Positions 1-11,789 of a stretch of 64,000 bases of DNA are shown here, one piece after another. The stretch comes from Typhlomys cinereus (lineage: Eukaryota; Chordata; Mammalia; Rodentia; Platacanthomyidae): positions 372,001 through 436,000 of the forward strand of contig JALPQD010000116.1 of the NCBI GenBank assembly GCA_023101885.1. The letters are read 5' to 3'. Position 1 is the stretch's first letter. Each line of letters begins with the position of its first letter. A program made the position numbers and the translations under genes. Under the pieces are notes generated by a model. The model was not told the origin of the DNA. It saw only the letters and a list, made by a program, of their open reading frames with translations, and searched no databases.

Positions 1-529
1 CAGCTTAGTTTAAGAAAATTCCATCGAAGATGAAAGAGCCAAGGAGCCTTTTCATATCCTTTGATTTTAGAACTATATGCAACTATATTACTTATTCAAT
101 GACTACAACTTAAATTATTTAAGCACTTGATAAAGACCACATTAAGGAAACAGTCTGTTCTCTTGCTCAACTTCCCTCATGCTGAGATTACAAGCAGGAA
201 TGCACCCACCATGCCTAGTCAACAGTTATACTTTCTAAAAGTTCAATTTCATATGAAGTCTAACCTAAAGAAGTCCCTTTCAAGTCTAAAATTTCAGCAA
301 TATTAGGTAAATAAATGAGTCAAATCCACTGAACAAGGCTTTGACCCTGAATGTGCTCACCAGTAATGCATCCTTAGATCAGGCAAACTCAATGAAGTAC
401 TCTTTGTAACTATTGTTGGATCGCCTAGATTTGTTGTAAAGATAATTAGGGAACCCTTCCTAAAAATGCTTTGAAAATTTTAATAGCTTAGACATGTAGA
501 GCATTACTGTTATAATCTACTTCACATAC

Positions 530-679
530 CAAAGTGATCCCAATCTTCTCTCAGGTTCTGGATTTCCAGCTGGTTCTTGCCCTCCGTGAAAATAGGTTTT
601 GGGTTCTTCTCAAAGCCCCCAGACAAGATGCCACCCTGCCAGTTCCGAACATAAATTCTTCCATCAGCATCTACAATGG
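530..679 (-). CDS. PDPR: PDPR coding exon 7, last one inside the window
   Basis: 150-nt exon with acceptor TTCTTCAG and donor GTATGT. It encodes IVDADGRIYVRNWQGGILSG, GFEKNPKPIFTEGKNQLEIQ and NLREDWDHF. The GGILSGGFE glycine cluster belongs to the FAD-binding core. No further PDPR exon was recognised in 1-529. Confidence 0.93.
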
Positions 680-3600
680 CTGAAGAAGAGAAAAGCAAGG
701 GATTAGAGGCAAGTCAACTCCTTAGTAGTCTTTCATGGGTGTTTGTTTCCTTCTAACACCACCACCCCTGTGATCTGCAAGGGACATCTTCTCACTCAAG
801 AGTTACAAAAGACACTTGTTTCTTTACATCAAATATTACCAGGAGTCCCTAAGTTTTACCAGTATCTCATAATCAAACTACATTACTGTCATTGTGCCAA
901 GTCTAATAATAGAATTACAGAACACATTCTCATAGCACTTGGAGCCACTAATCACCCACATATATGCATTACCCATACATTTCTACAACAGTTAGTATTC
1001 AAGTTTAAAACAAAATTACATTCCAAATATTTTCAATACCTTTATTTGGGATTAAAGTTAGCTTGCCAAAAAAAGAAGTGCTTACTGGCTTGCTCATTTT
1101 GTCCATCTCTCCAAAGTAGTTATCAAAGGGAAGTTAGAATTTGGTCCACCTCCCTATAACATGCTCCAGAGAACAAAGTTCTTTCAGGCACAATTTGTCC
1201 TTAACAGAAAGTCTTCCTTTCAGAGGACGGGATACGAGCAAGGAGATAAAACTGTAAAAAAGTACGAGTCCTCACTTGGTGTGTTGTTCTGCAGAGGGGT
1301 CTCCCGGGGGCGAGTCAGAAGGTAGAAGTGTTCACAGGCATGTAACGGGATACTAACCGGCTCCTCGTTGGACAAACCCAGCTCGTATGCCCACTACAAT
1401 GGACAAATTGTGGGTGGAAAGAGGAACAGAAACAAAAATGAGCAAGTTCAGCCTCTTGAACAGAGATTAATTTCAAGTGGCTTTTATGTATTCTTGCTAC
1501 AGTGTCAAGTGTGGGAAATCAAGTTTAGCCTATTTTATTTGGTTCAAATATTTGGATAGGGAGCAACATTAATTTTTAAAGCAAAAAATTACCATTTCAC
1601 TCAAAGCAAGAGTTGCTAATCAAAGGAGACCCTTTAAATAAAATGTTTAGTTTCAGCATTAACTTCATATGGTAAAAGGTATTTCATAGATTACTTTTTT
1701 TTAAACGCTTGCATCTTTTTTCAATATATTTTCATTTATGTATGTCTGTGTGTGTATCAAAAGGTACTATGTGTACCTGTGGAGATCTAAGGGTGACTTT
1801 GGGAATCATGCTGGATTGTTTCTACCTCCTTTATTCTTCACTATGGGATTTCCCAGGCTCCACCTTCCAGGGCCATTAAGTGTAGGCTGCTGTCATTTCC
1901 ACATGGAATCTGGGATCTGGGATCAGAACTCAGGTCCTTCTGCTTGCAAGCCATCTCTCTAACCTCTTCATAGGTGACTTTAAGACTATGAAGAAGCTGG
2001 ATACAGAGGCGCACAATTATAATCCAGCAATTGGGAAGCAGAAGTAGTTGGACTTCTGTGAGCTCAAGGCCAGTCTGTTCTACACAGCAAGTTCCAGGCA
2101 GCCAGAAATATATAGTGAGATACTATCTCAAAAGACAGTGGAAGACAAGTAATCAATCTACCTCAGAAATAGAAGGAGTAGGAAGAGTTTATTATTTAGA
2201 GACTGTCTCCATGATTCTGATACGATAAAATAGTCTGATATTTTGCTGATTATCCAACACCATGGATTCATGTTGATGCTTATTTGTTGGCACCAACCAG
2301 TTACCCAGTGTGGGAAAAGAAAATCTCACAGATTCTATATCTGAGGAATAAGTGCAGTTTTGATTTAGAATACAATTCTGAATTTCCCAGCATAGTTCTT
2401 GGTATCTTTTTAGTCAGAATATGAGTCCTATATCTATTGCTATACCAAAAAAATACAACTTAAAAATCAGTAACCCAGGATTCTTGCTAACCTACCTGAC
2501 CAGCACAGTTGACAAAATATTGGCATTCAATCTGCCCTTTATCTGTTTCCACACCAGTAACTTGACCTTTTTTGATCAACACATGAAGAACACTGGTCTG
2601 ATCATAAATCTGAACACCTGTTTCAAAGTAAAGAAAAAGTGGGGGTATCAGCAGATGTTCTAGAATTAGTATCTTCTCCACCCCAGAGAACATTGGTATC
2701 ACCCAAATATGGATTATCCATACATTTCTATAACATGCAATATTCAAATCACATGTCGAATATTCTCAATGATCTTTGTTTTGGATTAGCTAGGTTAGCA
2801 CTTTAATTTAAAACATAAAACCCTAGCCCAGTGGGGTGGCACAAGGCTGTAATTCTACCACTTGGGAGTCTGAGCTTGGGCTACAAGTAGGTTCTAACCC
2901 AAGCCATACAGTGAGACCTTGTCTCAAAAAGTTAACGTCAGTGGATTTAGCTCAGAAGTATGTCACTTGGCTGACACAACCAAGGCACTGGCTTTAATAC
3001 TCAGCACTGTAATTATGAATCAGATGTAAAAGACACCATTTCTTTACATCAAATATTACCAGGAGTCCCTACGTTTTACCAGTATCTCATAACTGGTAAA
3101 CAGTAACAAGTTTTCAAACTTTGGCATACTAAACACCCAGCTGTGTTCTAACCTTGGAGCATCTCAAGTACAAACTCCCTTAACCCTGACATGCATTAAC
3201 AGGCACTAACAGCAATTCTTTAGACCAAGAAAAAGTAAAAATAAAAAATGGAGCTCTGAGGAAAAATACTCTGTACTGTGTATTTCAAATGTAGCATCTG
3301 ATCAGTTTCAAAAAAGGAAACTGAATACCCCAATGAAGATACTTCTTCAAACCTGAGCAGTGTCATTACCTACTGTGAGACATTTTCTTAGATAACTTCT
3401 TCCCAAACCCATGCTGAGAGATTACACACGTACACACACACACATACATACCCCACCTCTGCTCACCATTCTGGGAGGCAGCATTTGCCAGGGCAAGAGC
3501 CACATCAGCGGAGGACACCACTGCATCCTCAGGGGCATGCATGGCCCCCACCAGATCGTGCACATTGAGGAGTGGGTGAAGCTCAGCCACTTTCTTGGGA

Positions 3601-6600
3601 GAGATGATCTCAGAAGGAATGCCTCTAATACTATCACAGAAACAAGGGGACAATGACATTCACGGGCTATCTGGCAGAAATCAGTTCGGTAAAGTCAGGA
3701 CAGGCATCTAGCCTCTTACGTACTTCAGGGTTGAGTTGATGCGCTTCAGGGAGATCAGTCGATCCTGCGTTTGAGCCAGAGAGATTGAGCCTGTCCTTAA
3801 GTAACCTATAAACAAAATCAGAACACTGAGCAGTAGTCTGGTGGGTTATAGGTTAGATCTATCATGAATCCTAGGGCTTCTACTCAGTAACTCTGAATAA
3901 ATGAACTAGTTACCTTTAAGCTTCTAACAGAAATTTAAGATACAACAAAGTGAAGCTTAGGGCAGGAAAAAAGCAGTCAAGTGGACAACAGCCAGTCATA
4001 ATGCAGAGTACTGGCAACCAGGCAAGGATCACCCAGAATCAAGCCACCTTATCTCTCCCCATCCTAAGGCTTAGGGAACCTCTTTGAAAAGGGCAACTTG
4101 GTGCGCCACAGAGACCTAAATCCACATGAGAGTAGACAAGTCAGAGGGAACCTCGGGATCCACAGAAGCGGACAGATAGGAAGGTGGGAAGAGAGTGGGA
4201 TGTACTGAAGAAGGTAAGAGAAGGGATGGGAGGGAGGGGAAATAGAGGGAAACAGGGATAAGTACTCAATATGCTTGTAAAACTAATAAACAAAAATTTA
4301 CATAAAAAATAATACTAAAATAATGTCCCTAACCAGGATGATAGAGGGAAAGAGAGTGGAGGGAACCTATCCCTTGGTTCACTAGCTGTGCTTTATAGAG
4401 AATAATGATTATTTTTTCATATACCTAACTGAGGATTTAGGTTTAAATTTTTTTTTCTATTGTAGAATGTAACACAGTCTAATTGGATGTATACTCTTTG
4501 TCTTTAGATACTTTGTACTTTTGCCCCTTACCAAAGGGAATGCACATGAGTGTATATATGTTATTAAAAAAAAAAATCAGGGGACAAAAGTACACCAAGG
4601 GCATTAACCATCCCCAATTCACAGTTATCTGAAGATTAAATGGGATTCTAATGTACATCAAAACACTTATAATAGAAAAATATGATATAGCAAAAAAAAA
4701 AAATCTGTTGGTCAAAGATATGACCTAGAAACTATTGTTTTTCTTCACTCCTTTTAGACATTTTTACTCTTCCTCCTCCTACTCTTGGTGGGAGTATAAA
4801 ACCTTGGTTTAAAAAAAAATTAGCTACAAAAGAATCAAGTTCCTATTCTTTCCCCAGTAAAATAAAACCAATCTCTGGCTTAACAGTCATCAGGGCCCTC
4901 CCAGAATACTTAAGTAAGCAGGTGAGAGACTGAAGGCCTCTCATGTCTAGAGGCAGGAATGTCTTGGCCAGCCCATTCCTTTTCCTCAAGTAGCTGGGAC
5001 TCCAAGCATGCATCACCATACCTGGCTTATAAGACTTTAAAATATGAGTTGGGGGCTAAAGAGATGGCTCAGGTTTTAACAGACTGCCTCACAAGCAGAA
5101 AGTCCTGAGTTCGAATCCCAGGTCCCATATAAACTGCCAGGCAAAAAACAGTGGCAGCCTGTCCTTTGGTCCTGGTAGTTGGAGCCTGGGAAATCCCAGA
5201 GCAAATCAAAAAGGAGGTATAAGAAATCCAGGATGATTTCTGAAGTCACCCTTGGTCCTCCACAGGGACACACAGTGCCCTCTGATACACATTCAAAATA
5301 AATTAATAGTATTATCTAAAAATATATATAAAATATGAATTGGGACGATTGCTCTGCAGTTTAAATGTGTGTCAGGGTTTGAATGGCAGTTGCCCTCCTC
5401 CCTACAGGCTCATGCATTTGAATATTTTTTTTTAAACTTTATTTTGCTCGTGAGTGCGTACTCGTGCGTGTGTGTATCAGAAGGCACTGTGTCCCTGTGG
5501 AGGACTGTCATGGTTAGGCACAGGTGTCAACTTGACTGTTGAGGGTTTGAGCTCTGGGCACAATTGTAGAGAGTTGATGGTTGAGTTAAGCCCAGAGAGC
5601 AAACCTGAAGTAGATTGTCTAGCTGCTGGGGAAGACCCAGCCCATGGTGGGTGGGATTAGGCCCTGGATAAATCACAGAGACCTGGTTGAGAGAGTTGGC
5701 ATCCTTCTGTTCACTTGGCCAGACATGCTGGTCTGACAAGTAAGGACTGTCCATCTCTCGGCCGTTATGGTGGCCAGTTCCCTCGGCCCTGGTGTTGGCG
5801 CATGCTCTCCTGTCAAGCTGGACTATGAACTGTAACCTGACTGTCATTAAGAAAGTAAACTCCTTGTTCCCTTAAGTTGTGTGATGGTCATTTATCAGCA
5901 ATGTTGCAGACTGACTGCAACAAGGACCAAGAGCAACTTCAGAAATCATTCTGGATTGCTTCTTCCTCCTTTTTGCTTCGCTTAGGGATTTCCCAGGCTC
6001 ACCCCCAGGGCCAGAAGTACAGGCTGCTGTTTCTGCCTGGAGTTTTTTTATGTGAGACCTGGAATCTGAACTTAGGAGCTTCTGCTTTCAAAGCAGAGTC
6101 TTAATCCAGTCCATGTGTTTGAATCTTTAGCTGGTGGTGTTAATGTTCAGGAGGTTGTGGCATCCTTAAAAGGTAGAGTCTTGCTGAAGGAAGACAGGTT
6201 ACAGGGGGCCTTGAGGTTTGGTAGCTCAGCGCTGCTTCCACTGGCTCTCTCTGCCTCATGACAGCTGCAGGGACTTTAACCAGATTCCTGCTTCTGCTTT
6301 CCTGTCTTCTGCTATAAGATTCCCTCTATAATAGACTACATCCTCTCTAGAACTGTATGCCAAATAAATACCCTATTTTTTTCCCATTCCTGTCTGAATA
6401 TGAATACTGTCTCAGAGCAAAAGGAGAGTTAATTACAACACCATACGAACAAGCGTTCTAATGACCAGAACCCAAATATACCAGGTAGGAGTGGTGGTCT
6501 ACCTGTAAGTCTAGCTGGGAAGGCAGAGACTGGATCCACAATGTAAGATGAGTAGTGAAACTAGCTATCCAGGAGAGCCGTGGGTTTGACCAACACTCTG

Positions 6601-6958
6601 CCTCGAGGAGTAAGGGAGAAGAGCAACTGAGAATTGCTCAACTGTTTGAAGCAGGTTCTCACAATGTAGCTAAGGTGGCCTGGAACCCACAGCGCATCTA
6701 AGCTGGCCTCAAATACCAGTTCTTTTTATAGCTCCTCAGGAGATCTTTCGAACTCACAGAAAAGGTGAGCGGAAACACAGAGCTCCAAGCATCTTTTACT
6801 CAGGATTCATCAGCTGGACTTTCCCATTTGCTTTATCATATATTGTCTCTCACGCCCATGCTCTCTTTCCATGTATACATACGACTTTTTTCTCTGAATC
6901 TTTTAAAAAGATTCCAATTACTTTAAGGTACTACTTCTTTTTTTAAACTTCACTCGTT

Positions 6959-7010
<52 letters not shown>

Positions 7011-10000
7011 TAGAGGGCACATACATGTGTCCCTATCAAAGACCAAGGGTGACTTGGGGAATCTTCCTGGATTGCTTCTACCTCCTTGCTTTGCTCTGGG
7101 ATTATCCAGGCTCCACCCACCAAGCCTCGGCCATTTCTGACTAGTGTTTTTACATGGGACCTAGGATCCAAACTCAGGACCTTCTGCTTTCAAGAGAGAG
7201 TCTTAACCCCTGAGCCATCTTGTCAGCCCACTATTTCTTTTTTGAGAGAGGGTCTCATTATGTAGCCTAGGTTGGTCTCAAACCCCAATCCTTCTGCCTC
7301 AATTTCTCAAGTGCTGAAATTATAATAATTTGTTTCTAACAAAAAACATTCAATTACCAAGATTAGGAAATTTAAAACTGGTATTTAACCTATTATTTAA
7401 ACTACAGTCCATATTCAGATTTCATCCTTCACTCTAATGCTGTTTTGTACCGTTCTTTTGCTTTGGGCTCACAACACATTTAGTCAGGTACTACACATTT
7501 AGGGTCTTGTCCCTTTAGTCTTCTTCAATCTTGAAAGACTTTTCATCCTTGCTTGATCTTAACATTGTTGAAGAATACAGGCCAAGAATTTTACAAAACA
7601 TCTTTCAATATGGACTTAACGGACTCTTTCACATTTGAGTTATTCATTTGGGGACAGGAATGCTGCAGAAGGGATGCTGCTTCCTTCTGGGACAACCATG
7701 TGATTTGATTAATATTATGACAGAGGTTTAAGGGTGAACTCTCATTCTTCATCAATCCTTTTTGTTTATTAGCTGATATTTCTCAAAAAGGCAGAGCTTT
7801 CGGGGCTGGAGAGGTGGCTCAGGGACTAAGTCTCTGCCTTGCAGGTGGAAGGTCCTGAGTTTGGATCCTAGACCCCACGTATAGACACCGGGCAGAAGCG
7901 GGGGTGGCCTGTGTTTCTGGTCCTGGTAGGGCGGAGCCTGTGAATCCTGGGGCAGAGTAAACAAGGAGGAGGTGGAGGCGTCCATGGTGGTTCCCGAATT
8001 CAGTCTGTGGTTCTACACACACACACATACATACACACACGCGCGCACACACATACATGCACAATTGAATAAATAATAAAATTTTTTTTAAAAAAGGCAG
8101 AGCTTTCCTTTATCCCTAATTTGTGCTCATTTTATCAATATGGACTCCTGTTTGAACATTATAATCTACTCTTCTCATTATTTCACTGGCTCACATGATT
8201 CCAGATTTGGTCAGCTGGCATCCCTTCAAGTTTCTATGTACCTTTTTGTAGATGAGGGTTTTCTGGTTTCTTTTTTCTTATGTGTATCCCCACCCACTGG
8301 GAACCTTGGGTTGTTGAACTTCCAGATGAACAGAACTTCTAGTTCTACTTCCCAAGTGCTGAGATTACCAGCACCACCACTTTATGCAGTGCTTGCAACC
8401 ACGACGACAGATCCTTCTCCTCAACTTGGAAGACTGCTAAATTTTAGGGCAGGCAAGATGACTGGCAGACAAAGATGCCTGGGCAAATATAGCGATCTGA
8501 GTTCAGTCCCTGGAGTCTACATGGAAGAAGAAAAGAACTGACTTCCAAAAGCTGTTCCCTGAACTAATAAGCACATATAGTCTCTCTTTTTCTCTCTTTT
8601 TTCTCTCTCTCATAAAGAAGCTGGACCTCAACTGTGACAGTCAGCTGGATTTCCAAGAATTTCTTAATTCTTTCTTAATTCTTCATTAGTGGCTTAGCCA
8701 TATCCTGCCATGAATCCTTCACAACTGCCCAGAAGCATGCCTAACCCGCTCTGTTCCATTCTGGCTACGAAGACATCACCTCCTTCTCCAGCCCACAGCT
8801 GCACTGAGCCCAGTACACCCACTACACCATGCAGCCCACTCCTGCAGGTAGAAATAAAACATTTTTTTTAAGACATAAAAAATATATTCAAACAAAACAA
8901 AAACCTACTTAACACAGCTGAATTAGCTATTTTCAGAGGATTAGCATGCAATATTCTCATTAAATTTAAATTCTGCACATGTCATTTCATCTTCAGTCAT
9001 TTGAAAATAGTAAAAGTATCATGGTAGTATACAACTCCCATCACTAAAACTCTCAAGTCCCCTTTCGCTGTATCACTGGTACACGCAATGAAGGTAACAG
9101 ATCTGGGGCAACACCCTTACACTCTCTTCCTGGTCTCATTATTCCCCATTTCTTAGGTGCCCCAAAAACATCAAAGACAAGTCAAGAAAAATAAAAGTTT
9201 AGATTGTGACCTAGAACTAAAGCTAGGCTAACTTTCTTTACAAAAAGGAAGCTTATGACCCTGAACTAGCTGAATGATACAAAGCTCTGCAAGGCACCAG
9301 TTAATAGAATACACAGACTGGGAATCAGTGGTCTACCTATGACCCGCTCAATTCTGACTCAAATTCTGGCTAATACTTTGATTCAAGTACTGTGTTGCCA
9401 TCAAATCTAACCCAACCAAGAAGAGTTGTTCTCCACTTTCTCTGCATAAGGAAGGCATCTTCACCAGTAACACTACAGACAATCCATGGTGTTAATATAT
9501 GCCTACAGTACTGGCGCTTGGGAGCCTGAGGTAAGAGGGTCTTTGAGTTGAGGCCAGCTCAGGCTACTTTGCAAAACCAGACCTTAAAAAAAAAAAAAAA
9601 AAAAAAAAAGGCCACTGTCAACATAGCAGAACTACTTTTACTAAATTCATTTAGAGTCCTTGGTAACATGTTCAGTGACACCATGGGGAATCTGTTTATG
9701 TTCCTACAAGACAGGACTAAAGGGAAACAAGAAAGACAAAGCATTACTTACGTGGCAGGGTTCTGCTCTCTCTGCTAACCACACCTTAAGGTCAACTAGT
9801 AGAATCTTTTCCACTTTGTCATCAAATGAAATCATATTGATTACAGTTAAAGAAATGCCTCTATACACTCCTACTTTCTCACTATTCCCAGTACTGTTCA
9901 GTTTACAATGCCGTGTTCCCCTAACTACACGGATAATACATGTCCCTGATTTATAACTGATTGAACTATCAAGTCCCTAAATGTATGTTTCTCCTCCTCC

Positions 10001-11752
10001 GTTTAGGAGCAAGGTGCCATTTACTGTACCTAAATGAGAAAAATACTTAGAAAATGGCCGAAGAAAACTTTCATATCATTACAATATAGATATAAAGTCC
10101 CTACATTCAAAAGCATTCCATCGCAAACAGAATTATAGGATCTAAAAAGGATTTAGGATATTGACTGAATCCCCCCATTTTATACATAAGGAAACTGAAG
10201 ACAGATCAACAAGTTACATGATTTGCCCAAGACAGTACCCTGATTAGAAGCAGAGTCTCAAGGTTTCATTTCCTGATCAAGCAAACCTGATACAGGATCA
10301 AATATAACAATTTCTAAAAAAGAGTCTGGGAATAGGCAAACTAGTCAACAGCAGAGTACCTGCTTACCTGTCTGGATCCCTGTTTCTTGCTCTAACTGTT
10401 GATAGAGTTTGTTTGAATAGTCTGCCATCTTCTGCTCAACGCATGAATGCCTGGCAGTGCTCAGGATGCCAGCACAGAACCTTGTAGAACCAGCAGCCAA
10501 CCTGCAGGATGGATGTGAAACACTGTTAGGTAGATTCACGTATTTATTCAAGGTTTCTTGACACAGTACTGTTTATAATACTGAACGAAAACAGGGGCAG
10601 AGAGATGGTTCAAGGATTAAGACTCTGCCTCACAAGTAGAAGGTCCTGAGTTCAGATCCCAGGTCTCCTCCACCCCCCCAAAAAAGCCAAGCAGAAACTG
10701 TAGCAGCCTACAATTCCAGGTCTGGTGGGCAGAGCCTGAGAAATCCCAGAGGGAGCAAAAAGAAAGTAGAAGCAATCCATCAAACTCCCCTTTGGTCCTC
10801 TACAGGGACAAACAGTGCCCTCTGACATGCACATGCATGCACATACATACAAAATAAATAATTATATATATGAGATCATAGACAAAAACAGGGCTGGAAA
10901 TGTAGCTTTGTGGGTAGAGTACTTGCTTAGCACACTTGAAGCTCTGGGCCCAATCTCCAAAACTATGTTTTAAAAAAAAAAGACAGAAACCATCTAATGC
11001 CTATTAACGTGGAACTGATTTAAAATTTTGGAAATCGTCCATATATAAACACAATAGTTATTTTAACAAGTACATGCATGGTCCCATGTGAGCACATGTG
11101 CATGTTGGCTTGAAGTTGATATCTAGTATTTTCTTTGACCACAGTGGCCAAATAAGCATAACAGATGTCTGCTCTATCACGCTCTGCCTTATTCCCTTGA
11201 GACACAGTCCCTCACTGAACCTAGAGCTAGGCTAATATCCAGCAAGCCCCAGCAATCCGACTGCCTCTACCAACGTTACTGGGATTACAAGTGTGCATTG
11301 GCCACAGCAAGGTTTTTACATGGGTCCTGGAGGTTTGAATTCAGAAGCTCATGTTTGTGCAGCAAGATTTTACCTGCTGAGTATTTCCGGCCCTTTACCT
11401 TGACTCATCTCACACAACATTTAGATTAGTTATAGGTGGGATGTTATCATCGAAAAGAGAGGGAAATTCTGATGGAGTTTTATACCATTAGTGAAGATAG
11501 CTCCAAAATGAGTCAATCGGATCCTTACCTGCCCTGCTCCAAAAGGATAATATCCTTCCATCCCATCTTGGAGAGGTGATAGGCCACGGATGTGCCCATG
11601 ATTCCACCTCCACAGATAACCACCTGGGCTTGGGCCGGCAGAGCAACGGAATGTGCCTCTGCAGCTGATGTGCTGTTTCTTGCTGAGGACCAGTTCTGCC
11701 ATCCTGGACTGGTTCTTTGTCTCTGGACAATTGACAGCAACCGGTAAAGCAT
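530..11752 (-). CDS. PDPR: PDPR, pyruvate dehydrogenase phosphatase regulatory subunit, N-terminal part (gene continues off the left edge)
   Basis: Mitochondrial-matrix FAD-family protein that modulates the phosphatase reactivating the pyruvate dehydrogenase complex. Seven coding exons are visible on the minus strand, in transcript order: 11752-11529, 10501-10368, 3805-3724, 3630-3467, 2617-2496, 1393-1276 and 679-530. All have AG acceptors and GT donors and phases that join without a break, giving 331 of roughly 880 residues expected from the family. The start at 11752 opens MLYRLLSIVQ, an arginine-rich, acid-free mitochondrial targeting-type leader. A Rossmann dinucleotide-binding motif GGGIMG lies at residues 48-53, with the ribose-binding acidic residue E72 in LLEQGR. 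Later exons carry the DAO-type oxidoreductase core, including STRFCAGILSTA, SADVALALA and FVNCAGQ. Identification rests on recalled similarity to human PDPR, which is very high. No stop or frameshift was seen. The rest of the DAO domain and the C-terminal aminomethyltransferase-like domain lie outside the window. Confidence 0.95.
1276..1393 (-). CDS. PDPR: PDPR coding exon 6
   Basis: 118-nt exon with acceptor TTGTAG and donor GTGAGG. It encodes WAYELGLSNEEPVSIPLHAC, EHFYLLTRPRETPLQNNTP. The HACEHFYLLT segment is strongly conserved in dimethylglycine dehydrogenase-like proteins. Confidence 0.93.
1731..1963 (-). mobile_element. tRNA-derived SINE (older subfamily), minus strand
   Basis: Reverse-oriented copy: a 3' tail region with GTGTGTATCAAAAGGTAC, then the unique body, ending in the tRNA-like head (reverse complement of AGAGATGGCTTGCAAGCAGA). 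It lies in a PDPR intron and is diverged from the consensus. Confidence 0.85.
2496..2617 (-). CDS. PDPR: PDPR coding exon 5
   Basis: 122-nt exon with acceptor AACAG and donor GTAGGT. It encodes VQIYDQTSVLHVLIKKGQVT, GVETDKGQIECQY and FVNCAGQ. The NCAGQ stretch is the typical FAD-contacting strand of this oxidoreductase family. Confidence 0.93.
2820..2935 (+). mobile_element. B1-like SINE
   Basis: A 7SL-type pattern, GTGGGGTGGCACAAGGCTGT through GTGAGACCTTGTCTCAAAA, in the usual B1 order. Strongly diverged. Confidence 0.6.
3467..3630 (-). CDS. PDPR: PDPR coding exon 4
   Basis: 164-nt exon with acceptor GTGATAG and donor GTGAGC. It encodes IRGIPSEIISPKKVAELHPL, LNVHDLVGAMHAPEDAVV and SSADVALALANAASQNG, the interior of the DAO fold. 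It ends in phase 1 and joins the next exon at a glycine codon. Confidence 0.93.
3724..3805 (-). CDS. PDPR: PDPR coding exon 3
   Basis: The acceptor TATAG lies just above 3805 and the donor GTACGT just below 3724. The exon encodes GYLRTGSISLAQTQDRLISL and KRINSTLN. A second AG ten bases inside the exon would drop the conserved GY.RTGS segment, so the outer acceptor was chosen. Confidence 0.9.
3990..4321 (+). mobile_element. L1 3'-end fragment
   Basis: Shares CACCCAGAATCA, TCCTAAGGCTTAGGGAACCT and the terminal CTCAATATGCTTGTAAAA with the fragments at 46680-47306 and 48796-48925. A G-rich stretch followed by an A-rich tail marks an L1 3' UTR of a different subfamily from the full-length element at 13 kb. 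Confidence 0.7.
5049..5310 (+). mobile_element. tRNA-derived SINE, older subfamily
   Basis: Complete order from GGGGGCTAAAGAGATGGCTC through GTCCTGAGTTCGAATCCCAG to ACACAGTGCCCTCTGATACA and an A-rich tail. It is the archetype of the older subfamily in this window. Confidence 0.9.
5430..6110 (-). mobile_element. tRNA-derived SINE split by a MaLR-like LTR
   Basis: The reverse-oriented SINE is in two parts, 5430-5505 and 5923-6110. Between them lies a 417-bp LTR bounded by AGGAC on both sides. The SINE consensus reads through when the insert is removed in thought, so the LTR is the younger element. Confidence 0.85.
5506..5922 (+). mobile_element. Solo MaLR/MT-like LTR
   Basis: 417 bp starting TGTCATGG and ending CA, with a 5-bp target duplication AGGAC (5501-5505 and 5923-5927). 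The last part, GATGGTCATTTATCAGCA, resembles the 3' end of rodent MT/ORR1 LTRs. Two related copies lie at 30595 and 50848. It is an old non-autonomous retroviral-type LTR with no internal genes. Confidence 0.75.
6965..7228 (-). mobile_element. tRNA-derived SINE with (GT)n tail
   Basis: Reverse-oriented older-subfamily SINE. Its CA-rich 3' region has expanded to a perfect (GT)n tract of about 20 dinucleotides at 6967-7008, and the tRNA-like head ends at 7228. Confidence 0.88.
7802..8090 (+). mobile_element. Young tRNA-derived SINE with 17-bp target duplication
   Basis: 289-bp complete copy of the younger subfamily: tRNA head with A and B box-like blocks, body ending in TGTGGTTCTACACACACA, and a tail with AATAAA followed by a T run. 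The 17-bp duplication AAAAAGGCAGAGCTTTC flanks it at 7785-7801 and 8091-8107. Confidence 0.95.
9490..9609 (+). mobile_element. B1-like SINE with 27-nt A tail
   Basis: Diverged B1-type body (GTACTGGCGCTTGGGAGCCT, GAGTTGAGGCCAGCTCAGGC) ending in an uninterrupted run of about 27 A at 9583-9609. Confidence 0.65.
10368..10501 (-). CDS. PDPR: PDPR coding exon 2
   Basis: The exon lies between acceptor CTGCAG and donor GTAAGC. It encodes LAAGSTRFCAGILSTARH and then QKMADYSNKLYQQLEQETG, part of the FAD-binding region. It is 134 nt long, and its phases fit exons 1 and 3. Confidence 0.93.
10592..10870 (+). mobile_element. tRNA-derived SINE, older subfamily
   Basis: GGGGCAGAGAGATGGTTCAA head, GTCCTGAGTTCAGATCCCAG B-box region, body and ATACAAAATAAATAATT tail, next to a PDPR exon. 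Confidence 0.88.
10891..10980 (+). mobile_element. ID-like SINE
   Basis: GGGCTGGAAATGTAGCTTTG, GGTAGAGTACTTGCTTAGCA and an A tail follow the tRNA-Ala-derived ID family of rodents. About 90 bp. Confidence 0.75.
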
Positions 11753-11789
11753 CACGTCTGTTGCCAACCAGAGATGTACTCTCACTCAG
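11529..11789 (-). CDS. PDPR: PDPR first coding exon (coding 11752-11529)
   Basis: The acceptor CCCTAG ends at 11790 and the donor GTAAGG starts at 11528. The first 37 bases of the exon are 5' UTR. The ATG at 11752-11750 opens the targeting leader, then come the GGGIMG nucleotide-binding motif and LLEQG. An upstream in-frame ATG at 11785 would add 11 residues, but the start at 11752 matches the family start. The exon ends in phase 2, inside an arginine codon. Confidence 0.93.

Noticed and set aside
3366..3659. Minus frame starting MSLSPCFCDS and the overlapping plus frame
   Set aside because: The minus frame is PDPR exon 4 extended into introns; the plus frame is its shadow.
7802..7880. tRNA-like heads of SINEs as tRNA genes
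   Set aside because: They keep A/B box-like blocks but lack a cloverleaf acceptor stem and continue into the SINE body.
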